Assembly: GCA_026075535.2 (NCBI GenBank)
Contig: AP026540.1
Coordinates: 4,898,001-4,962,000 of the forward strand
DNA length: 64,000 bases
Reading direction: 5' to 3'
Origin: Tricholoma matsutake
Taxonomy: Eukaryota; Basidiomycota; Agaricomycetes; Agaricales; Tricholomataceae
Positions within the stretch are counted from its first letter, which is position 1, and each line of letters opens with the position of its first letter. Position numbers and translations under genes: made by a program. Positions 33,250 through 42,498 of the stretch are shown in pieces. A model generated the notes under the pieces. That model was given only the letters and a program-made list of their open reading frames with translations, had not been told where the DNA came from and made no database searches.

Positions 33250-36200
33250 CTATCCTGGATCCCACGCAAGTGAGTTGAACGACCCAAGCACTGGGTTATT
33301 GTCCATAAATTCGTTGAAGCCTTCGATGGAGTCTGGGCTTGCACGAGTTTCCTTGCGATCCACCTTGGGGCAGATGCGTAGTAAGTGGTCTCGAGTTTGT
33401 ATCTCGGGGCCCAGGCACCAAAATTGGTATTCCCCGTCAAGGGATAGACGTTGACGATACTCCCCTATGGGAGCATGGCCAGTGATCATGCGAGTTGAAC
33501 GGGAAGTCAACGTAGTGTTGCTCCCCATAACTTTCAGCCAAGGCCCACCTTTGTGAGTCGAGGGTAATACCGGTTTTCCACCTACTCCTTTGAGTTGGTA
33601 GAAGTGCCGTCCACGGTACGCCGGATCTGAGAACCGGGTGTGCCAATCCTTACAAACGGCCTTTTCGACCTGGTTTTTAAGGTAGTCTAGAGACGTCCGC
33701 AGGTGTCTGCCCACGGAGATCCTGGTAGATGTAGCTACATCATGAGCCATCTTGTGTACGTTCCACTCGAATTTTGAGGGGACGTGCCAGAATGTGACGT
33801 TTCTCTCCTCGTCCCCAGCTAGCCAGGGGCAAAGGGAGCGACAAGCGTCCAGGGTGAAGATTTGCCCAGAACGTGGTTTTGGATCGATTAGGGACTCAAT
33901 GCCCATGGTAGAATCCAAAAAGATCACCAACTTCTTGCATCCCCTACTGCATGCAGCGGATACGCCTAGTTGGAGAGTGAAGAGTTGGACTTCCGGGGGG
34001 GTTCTCCTCCCAGAGGCTGAGACAACGCGATCTACCTGTACTCCCTGTCCGAAGACCAGAGCGCAGGCGACAGCTTGGTACTTGGCATCTGTGGGCACCG
34101 AAGCGTCCACTGCAACGACGAGAGTGTCATCCTCAACCTGGGCTGAGGCCCAGGCCTTGTCAAGGTCACTCTTATAAGAATTCCTCACTCCATCCTCCTT
34201 AGAGGTGAGGCGATGAGAGGAGAAGTGAGTGGGGAATAAATCCTTCACTCTGTTTCCAGGGGTGTTTTCTTCCCCAAAGGGGTCGAACTCATCGCCTGGT
34301 ACAAGGGCCAACGCTGCAGCCGAAGCGACGGATGGACCTTGCAGGTTGAGTGTGTCAAGCACGTTCCCTCCCCAGAGTCCTAGCTCATGGGAGTGGGTGA
34401 CGCCGATGTGATTGGGCCCTAAGATCGCTCTTAGGGGGTGTGATGGAGCCAACAGGGGGGTTCTGAATACCCCTCTGTTGACTAGACGGCGCAGTAACAG
34501 CTGCATAGGCAGCAGTCCTGCGATACTTTCCAGACCACCAATTGGGGTGGTTCTGAATGCACCGAGGATCCAGTGTGCAGCAATGGACTGCACTTGGGCC
34601 AACGTTTTGATGACACCTTTGATGCGAGCGCCTTTGAAGTGCCAGAGTCTCAACCCATACGTCATGATAGGCACGACGCATGAACGGTAGAGAAGGCGTT
34701 TCTGCATGGGGGTTAACCCTCTTACAGAGTTGCCGAGCATTCCCATTGCCCTTGCAGTAGTAAGGGCTTTGGTGGAATAGAACCGCGTATGCTCTTTGAA
34801 GGAGAGTTTGCGGTCGAAGAAAAATCCAAGGTACCTCCAGGTGACCTTGGGCTTAAGGGGGGAGTTGCCCATGTAGGGGGCAAAGCCAAGATCAATGGGT
34901 AGGGGAGTGAATCTCCTCGCCCTTGAGAAATGAAATATTTTGGACTTGTCGTGTTCGAGGACAAGCCCGAGGGAGGTGAATGCCTGGAAAATCCAGCCAT
35001 ACGCTTTCTTAAGAAGGGGGAGGTTGTCCTCCACCTGTGGGGAGCGAGCGATGAGGGTGCCATCGTCCACATAAGACATGAGATCGACATCTCTGCCGAT
35101 TTCGCTTCTTCTGAAGAGCTTCATGATGGGCGTCAAATATAACGCCGATAAGACAGGGGACAAGGCAGAGCCTTGCCCCACTCCCACATCCGCTGCAAAG
35201 GAGCCAGATGAGAAAGTGTTCCACTTGTAGGTCGTCCTGCGCCCGACTAGATATGAACGGAAGAAGTCTACTACTTGTGCAGGAAACCCCGACCGAGAGA
35301 TGATCTCCAACAGAACCTGATGGTTCAGGGAGGGGAAGAACTGAGCGATGTCGAAAGCGACAACGCTCGTTTTAAGCCCTTTGGCCCATCCTGCTCTGAC
35401 CAGGTGGGTAAGGTATATTCCTGCATCCTCAGTGGAATGCTGGGCGATGCCTCCGAACTGATTTTGCTCGAAGGCCTTGTGTGCGACACCGTCAAACTGA
35501 AGTCGCCTAGACAACATCTTTTCGACTAATTTGCCCAAAGTGTTCAGGAGCACGATGGGCCTGAAAGACTTAGGTGTAGAGTAGTTAGGCTTCCCTGGTT
35601 TCAGGATGATAACTGACAGGGATTCCTTGAAGTGAGCTGGCCAATGGCCAGCAGTGATGCACGCCTCGGCAATGCGGGTGATGAGCCCTGCCACTTCTGG
35701 GTTGCTACACCAGTGTTTTAGGTGCGACCAAGTGACATGATCGGGACCTGGAGCGGAATGGGAAGAGCACGCATTTAGCGCTTCTTTCATTTCCGTGACA
35801 GAGAACGGGATCCAGGCCCTTTCAGGCACCGGATCAAGTCCATCAAGAATGCTCAGATCGACTACTCGATCTGATGCAGCATTATAGGACCCATCAAGGG
35901 CAGCCCAAAGAGAGTCCAGATCGTTACAAGGTTCTCCCCGATAGGAGATCGCCTCATACGATGGGAGGTTGCGTTGACGAGTCCAGGACATTAGGTCCCA
36001 GGGTCGTCTATTCATCGTAGCCACTTCCTGGATACAGTCATCGAAGAAGTCACGCTTTGCGTGTCGCATGACTTTCCTGTAGTGCTTCCAGTCCTCCCCA
36101 TCGCGGGAAGCTCTGTAGGTGTCTAGAGCACCACTGCATTCATCTGTCCACCAGCCTTTGGACAACTTGCCGAGGCGAGATTCCTTGGCATGGTCTTCCC

Positions 36201-37119
36201 ATGCCTTGTTTAAAATCGTTGATAATGCCGAGACAACATCATCGATTTCTGCCGAAGTATCCCCGTGCCAATCTAGCCACGGAGTTAAAGCGGAGGAGAC
36301 CACATCCCGATATAATGCTTCCTCCTCGGATCCTTTTTTGATGGACCACTTGGTAACCGGAACCAAAGATCCCGGGCCAGGTAGTACTAACATCAGAGGG
36401 GTGTGGTCAGATGTTCCTCTGGCTTCAGGTACGATCTCACAGTACAGTACAAATCTAAGATCTGTAGGTACGAACATCAGGTCGATCACCGTGGGGTGAA
36501 GGCCCTGTTGTGGGGGGAAGTGGGTAGGGCCCTCCACTACTGGTAGGGCTCTAGTCAGGCCTAATGCCGTAGCCGTCTCCACTAAGTGGTGAGCATGGAT
36601 AGAGTGTTCAGGCCCCTGGGGATCCCAGGAGGCATGCCTCATGTTAAAGTCGCCACACATGAAGTGTAGGCATGGGATCGTCATGACGTTCTCAAATAAG
36701 AGCGTGATGGCCGAGTGTTGGCTATCTGAGTATACGTTGGCAAGTAGCATGACATCTTCCCCTATTCCCAGCAAGAACAAGAGGATGTCATGATCATCGA
36801 TCAGATCTCGTCTGAGACCCGGTCTTAGATTAGCGATGCTGTTTGCAAAGTAGACAGCCACGCGAGGAGGGGAGTCAATTCCCGATGGGCACACTAAGGT
36901 ACCCCAATTTGGGCTCATTGGTGCGCCTATAACTTCTTCCCCCTCCCTGTTGTGGGCAGAGGGGGCGTGTCTTATTAATCGCCAGGGAGGCTCTTGGATG
37001 AAAAGCAGGTCGTAGTCATCTACGAAATCCGCTAATAACAAGTCCATGTAACCCCAATTTCGATTTACATTTTGACTAAATACGCATAGCTGAGGGGTAG
37101 ATCTAAGTCTGTCTCTCAT
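33250..37119 (-). CDS. LINE-f ORF2, intact 1289-aa endonuclease / reverse transcriptase / RNase H polyprotein
   Basis: This is the enzyme of target-primed reverse transcription. Residues about 10-245 form an apurinic-like endonuclease with SQNVN (N17), QEP (E43), GDFN (about 156-159) and SDH (about 237-239). RT spans about 470-770: FDIAQFF with D590, GVGQGSALSP, and catalytic YVDD at 683-686. A connection region follows. RNase H spans about 1000-1130 with D1005 (VAVDAS), E1043, D1069 and D1127. The C terminus normally has a CxC...H...C finger; here the first Cys is Phe1233 (FWCLGPEIQTRDHLLRIC), so activity may be impaired. The domain order matches fungal Tad1/I-type LINEs. No stop or frameshift is present. 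Confidence 0.9.
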   Translation of the reverse strand: MRDRLRSTPQLCVFSQNVNRNWGYMDLLLADFVDDYDLLFIQEPPWRLIRHAPSAHNREGEEVIGAPMSPNWGTLVCPSGIDSPPRVAVYFANSIANLRPGLRRDLIDDHDILLFLLGIGEDVMLLANVYSDSQHSAITLLFENVMTIPCLHFMCGDFNMRHASWDPQGPEHSIHAHHLVETATALGLTRALPVVEGPTHFPPQQGLHPTVIDLMFVPTDLRFVLYCEIVPEARGTSDHTPLMLVLPGPGSLVPVTKWSIKKGSEEEALYRDVVSSALTPWLDWHGDTSAEIDDVVSALSTILNKAWEDHAKESRLGKLSKGWWTDECSGALDTYRASRDGEDWKHYRKVMRHAKRDFFDDCIQEVATMNRRPWDLMSWTRQRNLPSYEAISYRGEPCNDLDSLWAALDGSYNAASDRVVDLSILDGLDPVPERAWIPFSVTEMKEALNACSSHSAPGPDHVTWSHLKHWCSNPEVAGLITRIAEACITAGHWPAHFKESLSVIILKPGKPNYSTPKSFRPIVLLNTLGKLVEKMLSRRLQFDGVAHKAFEQNQFGGIAQHSTEDAGIYLTHLVRAGWAKGLKTSVVAFDIAQFFPSLNHQVLLEIISRSGFPAQVVDFFRSYLVGRRTTYKWNTFSSGSFAADVGVGQGSALSPVLSALYLTPIMKLFRRSEIGRDVDLMSYVDDGTLIARSPQVEDNLPLLKKAYGWIFQAFTSLGLVLEHDKSKIFHFSRARRFTPLPIDLGFAPYMGNSPLKPKVTWRYLGFFFDRKLSFKEHTRFYSTKALTTARAMGMLGNSVRGLTPMQKRLLYRSCVVPIMTYGLRLWHFKGARIKGVIKTLAQVQSIAAHWILGAFRTTPIGGLESIAGLLPMQLLLRRLVNRGVFRTPLLAPSHPLRAILGPNHIGVTHSHELGLWGGNVLDTLNLQGPSVASAAALALVPGDEFDPFGEENTPGNRVKDLFPTHFSSHRLTSKEDGVRNSYKSDLDKAWASAQVEDDTLVVAVDASVPTDAKYQAVACALVFGQGVQVDRVVSASGRRTPPEVQLFTLQLGVSAACSRGCKKLVIFLDSTMGIESLIDPKPRSGQIFTLDACRSLCPWLAGDEERNVTFWHVPSKFEWNVHKMAHDVATSTRISVGRHLRTSLDYLKNQVEKAVCKDWHTRFSDPAYRGRHFYQLKGVGGKPVLPSTHKGGPWLKVMGSNTTLTSRSTRMITGHAPIGEYRQRLSLDGEYQFWCLGPEIQTRDHLLRICPKVDRKETRASPDSIEGFNEFMDNNPVLGSFNSLAWDPG

Positions 37120-39030
37120 TTACGTTCGGCCACCGCGTCCTGTGGGATGGTAAGCAGGAGGGGAGCGAGAGTTACGTCTCGCACTCACCTCGTCATAGCG
37201 CGCTTTGATCCAATCTCGGTCAAAGCGGTGTCGCCAGAAGTTGCATCGACGATCGTCGGATGCGTGATTTTTCTGGCAGTTGATGCACCTAGCTGGGTGA
37301 GGACAGGCTGCCCCCTCTGGGGTAGCTGGGACAGGAGGGTTCACCTTGGTGTTTCCCTTACAACACCCTGCAAGGGCACGATGGTGCTCCTTACAGTGTG
37401 GGCCTGCACAGATCGGGCATTTGGTCTGTGGAGCTCTGCATGCTGGGGTGGGGTGACCCCACTTCCAGCATCGTTGGCAAAGAGGCAAGCCGGGGTTCAC
37501 CCTGGCTGCCCTAACATAAGCGACGTAGCGCCCAAATTGGATGCCCCGACCGATGAGAGCCTTAGCTCATGCACCACTGACTGAGTCAGCGATGTTAAGA
37601 TACACGGTGCACGTATCTGACATCTTCGAATCGCGTACAACACGAGGGGGGACTTGGAGCACTGTGAGGTCTGATATTCCGGACTTTCCCAAGTGTGCAA
37701 TGACAACGTCAGGCATTAGTGCCTTGTCGTTAGCAATGAATGGCACGTCGACCAGTTTGAGGTACAACGTGGATGTGGGTAACGCTGCGTCTACTTGCAG
37801 CGCGAAAGGGAACGCCTTGTGGGCGGCCTCTTTGAAACAACGAAGGTCCTCCTCGGAGGCAACAACGTCTGTAGCAACTGATAAATTACCAGCGTGCATT
37901 GATGCAGACTGGGCCACTAATTTAGAGTGGTGCAGTCCGAGAGTGGTCCGGACATGGTCCAGGAAGTCAGCAGGGTTCGTCTCCGCCCCGAGGGGGGGAC
38001 GAACGTGGACTAGGACCTGTCGTCTCGACGGTCCATGTACAGTACGTGATGGCTTTGCTGCCTTTGGCTTAGATGGGCCGACATGCTGCTGTATGTCAGC
38101 CAGCTTGTCGGTTGGTAGCTCAGGGAAGGCCTTGGCTAATCACACCAGGCCATCCATGGATGTGATAGGTGTCCGCCCCACAGGGAAGCGAGCAACCTGA
38201 GCAAAGGTCCCCCTGCCCGAAGGCCTGGTGGACCAGTTCACGGGGGGAGGTGGTCCTCGACCCCATGATGAAGAGACACCCCCCGTTGGGGGTTTAGGAA
38301 GAGGTCGAGCCCCTTTCGGGCCTCGAGTCCTCAAAGATTTGTGAGGGGGGGGGTGTTGCCCATCCCGTCCCTCCAGGTCATCCACGTTGGGATCATTGGT
38401 GACAGTGCCCGATCTAGGTCGTTTGCTGCCCCCTGATAATCTGTCTATGGCTCCCCGGAGCGTAGCGCTTCCCGAGTCGCGATCAAAACCAGCCTCGGCA
38501 GCTGCTACCAGCACCGAGCCCAGTCGTTCAGCAATAAGCTGCCGATCTTCAGCAGTTGGTCGTCTGGATCCCGTCCTGTTAAGAACAACTCGGAATCCTT
38601 CAGCATACTCTCCCAGGTCTTTGGCGAAGGTCTGGGGTCCACTCCAGTCGTCGCTAGCCATCTCCGTGTCCTGAATGACGTGGGAGGAGAGATTATCGGC
38701 CACTTCATCAGCCCACAAAGCAGGTGTAGAAGGGGTAGCCGGAGGTGCAGGAGACGCAGTTGCGTCTCTGGAAGATAACGCTGGCATGCTGAATCGCTGT
38801 GCTCGCGGAGTGACGATGCCCGCCCCATAGGGGGAGGGGGTTGGAGAGCCTCTTTGGGTCCTGTGAGGGCCCACTGAGGGTGCGTTCTGTGTGGATCTGC
38901 GGCTCGAAGAGAGCCACAGGGAATCAATTGGGTCATCGCCAGGAGTTCTGGGCATACCGGATCTAGAGGGTCTTCCCTCGTCCATCGCCTCGCCCGATCT
39001 CCCCCCTCTTCTAGAGTACAAATCTGACAT
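37120..39030 (-). pseudogene. LINE-f ORF1, 636 codons, two CGA-to-TGA stops
   Basis: The frame from ATG 39030 to TAA 37122-37120 is continuous except for TGA at 38142-38140 (in GLVRLAKAF) and 37569-37567 (in SGARAKAL); both replace Arg CGA of LINE-i. The N-terminal ~280 residues are Pro/Ser/Gly-rich and low in complexity. The middle (about 330-520) is conserved and probably an RRM-like or multimerisation region, but no fold is proven. The C terminus has three Cys/His motifs, the first CX2CX4HX4C and the third CX2CX3HX6C. The ORF2 ATG follows the stop with no spacer. Confidence 0.85.
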
Positions 39031-39155
39031 GCGTTGGTAAGGCGCTGGTGGTACCGGATCGCTGAGATCGAGGACGGATTGAGCTACAAAGTAAGAAAAC
39101 AGTGTCGACGAAAATTTTTGTGGCTGTGCACGTCGTGGTAGGAAGACAAGAAGCG
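39031..39155 (-). promoter_or_regulatory. LINE 5' UTR (LINE-f)
   Basis: This 125-base leader opens with CGCTTCTTGTCTTCC and matches the leaders of LINE-a, LINE-b and LINE-i. Its first ~17 bases resemble the start of the short element. It is open in one frame through to ORF1 in LINE-f and LINE-i. No promoter motif can be assigned with confidence. Confidence 0.5.
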
Positions 39156-40251
39156 ATGACCTGGAGGTACCTTGGATTCTTCTTTGATCGCAAACTCTCC
39201 TTTTTTTTTTTTTTTTTTTTTGGGTCAACAATTTATAACGCGGGGCTTGATCGCAGTCCGCGGGTCAAGATACAAACAAGGTACTACTAAAACTACACAT
39301 TCCCTATGTCTGCATCCCACACCAGGTCCCTTGCAGAAGCCACGTTACGGCGGGTGTACCAGCGTTGTCCTCTCAGACAGGCAAGGCAATAATCTGTAGG
39401 GGAGGGGCCCCCCCCACAAAGGCTAGCCGTTAGTTCGCCGTCTGGTGCTATCTCGGTCCCCCCGGCCACATATCCAACCGAAGTCAGATCAGGCGCAAGC
39501 AGTGTCAATTCACCGTAAATCCTCCCTTGTGGGAAGAGTAACCGTCTTTCACCAGACAACGAGGATTGACCACCCCAGGTGAGTGAGGTGGACCATCACT
39601 GTGTCCACGCACAAGTGACAGTGACAAGGCAGCTGGTTATTCACCGGAACTGCCGTAGCTGGTTATTCACCGGAGCTACTGTAGGTAGGGGGTCAAGGCC
39701 CCCCCCTCGAGCAAATGCTACTCTGAGCATGCACTCGGTGACATCATCCCCCCCGCAGTGGGGGGAAGGTAAAGGGCAGCGACATATTGTCACCATCCCG
39801 ACAACAGCCCTGGTGGGCGGTGAAGAGAAGGGGGGGTCCCCGTCTTCAAGCTCAGCGTGGTCGTTGGCGGGGGCCACGAGGATGTCGACGCCGTTCCGGG
39901 GACAAGGGTTCCTTGGTTGGAGGCTCTGCCGCTGGTGGAGCAGACTGAGCCACCTGCATCGCCACATAGGAAGCCTGGAAGGCTGCCGGAGATGTAAGGT
40001 CGAGGGGAGCTGATGCCGCGCGAAGCGAGTCCATCATGCTCCCTGAAAATCGCCAGGTGGTGGTGAAGAGCTCCCATGCCATCTGACGCCAAGAGTTCCT
40101 GTTGTTGAGAGGAACTGCAGATACTCGGACGGTACCTACAAAGGAGGTCATCATGTCCAGTAGATGTAACATGGCATCAGAGGTGGCTTCGATTTCCAGC
40201 CTCTGATCCCTAGATAACGGCACTTCATCCTCCACCAGCTCGGGGATCAAC

Positions 40252-42498
40252 CGCTCCTTGACTTGTTACAACCACCATAAATAGTGGTAAACACCTCTGC
40301 TCAACGTTGCACGCGACGTCGACACCTCAATTTTGGTCCGATTTTCGATCGGATTTCGCCATCACGAACGCTCTCGGCGACTCCAGGCCTGCCCTGATTT
40401 GCTAAGAGATCCGTCCATCCGATCTCTGTGGATGCCCCGGTCACTGTTTTTGACAGTGTCTGCTATTCGTCTTGCTCTCCTGGGCTTCGAGGATCCTGGT
40501 TAGGTGAGTGTTGGCAATGAAAGAGTAGTCTGGGCCCCTATGGGGGCTTAGAGTGGGTGTGGGATGCCTACTTCAACGCTCGCCCAAGTCGTCGCATTCG
40601 TTTAGCTGGGGGAGGTCTGGTTCAGGAGGAGGGACATATTCACTGGATTGTGGGTCGTCTGGGAGGCTTCCTACCTCCATGCTGCGTGAGTTTCTACCTC
40701 TAGAGACCTGCTACACTGACTACCCATTGGAATACACCATCATTAAAAGGGGCCGGGCGATGGTGCCCCCTGGTGGCTAGGTCAACACTCTGGTGGCCGC
40801 TACTTACCACCAACTCGTTACCTCCGGCACTCACACCCTCGAGGTGTTCAGAACCGGGTTCAATTGTCCCTCCCAATCTGCAGCAGGATTTGCGGCCTGT
40901 CTGCCCCCTCGGAGCGTCTGGAGGCTGTGTCAGGTGGACCCGGAATTGAGATAAGGGACCGTCTGTTATCGTTAACACGCTACGTATCTTGACTTCTACC
41001 GTCATCTACTTGTGCTAAATCATCCTCAATGCCCTCTACAAACCGTAGAGTGCGAACTCGACACCAGGCGGCTCATGGCGACCCCCTCCTATACACAAAC
41101 GCCGACTTCGCCGACTTCGACGACAACTACCTCCCAGAGTTCGGACACGTCTCCCTGAGTGGATGGGACTCTGATGTGGCTAACCAGTTCCACAATCTTT
41201 GGGCGGAGGATGACTCCTCCGACCTGCCAGATGACGATGACGGCTCTGCCACAGGCGGAGACGTCGAATTCATCCCAGGTCTCACCGAGCTAGCCTCGCA
41301 GGAGACAATAAACCGCTTCTTGGCATCACAAGTGATAGCCGATGGAGTGCATGATCTGGCTCTCGAGCTTGGGCTCGAGGCCAACAACAATCAAGAGCTC
41401 GGCATCGCCGAGCTCCTCTATCCGGAGGGGCAGCAGGAGCAATCTGCGCCGCCCCTCCCCACATCACCGGGTTCATCCGCCATCCCAGAATTGGTGGAGG
41501 ATGAGCCTCCGTTGTCGAGAGATGAGAGGGTGGACATAACGTCCACCTCTCATGGCTTTCTACATTTACTGGAGGCTATGATGATTTTCGTCGGTACCGT
41601 CCGAGTATCCGCCGTTCCACTCATTGAGAGGAACGCATGGCGTCAGATGGCCTGGGAGTTATTCACGACCACCTGGCGATTGTCTGAGCCAATGTCGGCA
41701 GAACTAGCAGCTGCCGGATTGCCTCTCGACCTCACGTCACCGGCAGCCTTCAGGGCTTCCTACGTGGCTAGGCAGGCAGCTCATGCAGAGCTCCATCATG
41801 GGGAACCCTCGTCCTCATCACGACGTCGCCGTCCTCGAGGTCCTCGAGCACAGCAGCGCCGCTACTGAAAGGGGGGTGTCACCCCCCCACATCTACTCCC
41901 ACCAATTAGTTGGTGGCCGATATCGGGATAGTGGCAGTTTGTCGCTTCCCTCTACCTTCTCCCCGCTGCGGGGGGGACGTTGTTACCGAGCGTATGCCCT
42001 TGACGGCATCTGCTCAAAGGGGGCCTTGGCCCCCTATCCACGGTAGTTCCGGTGAATAACCAGGTGAACAACCAGCTACCACATCTCTGTCACTCGTGCG
42101 GGAGCGCGGTGACGGTCCACCTCATTCGTCTGGGTTGGTCAATCCTCGCTGGCCAGGAGTATGCAGACGGTTATTCCTCCCGCAAGGGGGGATTTACAGT
42201 GAATTAACACGGCCGCGCCTGATCTGACTTCGGTTGGATATGTGGCTGGGGGACCGTTCTGCACTGGTGGACGAGTTAATGGCTAGCTTCGGGAGGGGGG
42301 GCCCCCCTCCAGATTATTGCCTTTCCTGGCTGAGAGGCCAACGTCTGTGGCACTGCCCGCCTAAAGTGGCTAAAACGAGGACCTGGGTAGGATGTGGGTG
42401 AGGGGAAGCGTAGTTACAGTAGTACCCAAGTTTGTATCCTGCTCCGCGGACTGCGATTGAGCCCCGCGTTATAAATTGTTGACCCAAAAAAAAAAAAA
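40252..42498 (+). mobile_element. SE-13, short element of subfamily B, full length
   Basis: The 5' motif is at 40252 and poly(A) at 42486-42499. ACCAGCTCGGGGAT at 40234-40247 and 42499-42512 is the target duplication inside the SE-12 ORF (antisense). It is very similar to SE-8 along its length, so both are recent products of one source lineage. Confidence 0.9.
41029..41868 (+). CDS. SE-13 protein, 279 aa, subfamily B
   Basis: The frame is intact. It differs from the SE-8 protein at about ten residues, for example Thr4 and Arg6 for Ala and Cys near the start, Pro for Leu in EFIPGL, and Arg for Cys in the Arg-rich tail (RRRRPRGPR). Where SE-8 is odd, SE-13 usually agrees with SE-15, so it is closer to the subfamily consensus. 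Same domain layout as SE-8, function unknown. Confidence 0.75.
   Translation: MPSTNRRVRTRHQAAHGDPLLYTNADFADFDDNYLPEFGHVSLSGWDSDVANQFHNLWAEDDSSDLPDDDDGSATGGDVEFIPGLTELASQETINRFLASQVIADGVHDLALELGLEANNNQELGIAELLYPEGQQEQSAPPLPTSPGSSAIPELVEDEPPLSRDERVDITSTSHGFLHLLEAMMIFVGTVRVSAVPLIERNAWRQMAWELFTTTWRLSEPMSAELAAAGLPLDLTSPAAFRASYVARQAAHAELHHGEPSSSSRRRRPRGPRAQQRRY

Larger units (their letters stand above)
32714..39158 (-). mobile_element. LINE-f, full-length LINE (6.4 kb), reference copy
   Basis: It is complete from the 5' terminus CGCTTCTTGTCTTCC (39155, plus three extra bases ATG at 39156-39158) to poly(T) at 32714-32725. ACCTGGAGGTACCTT flanks it at 32697-32711 and 39159-39173. Order on the minus strand: 5' UTR 39155-39031, ORF1 39030-37120, ORF2 37119-33250, 3' UTR 33249-32726. 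It is the only copy in the window with both termini and no internal insertion. Confidence 0.92.
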
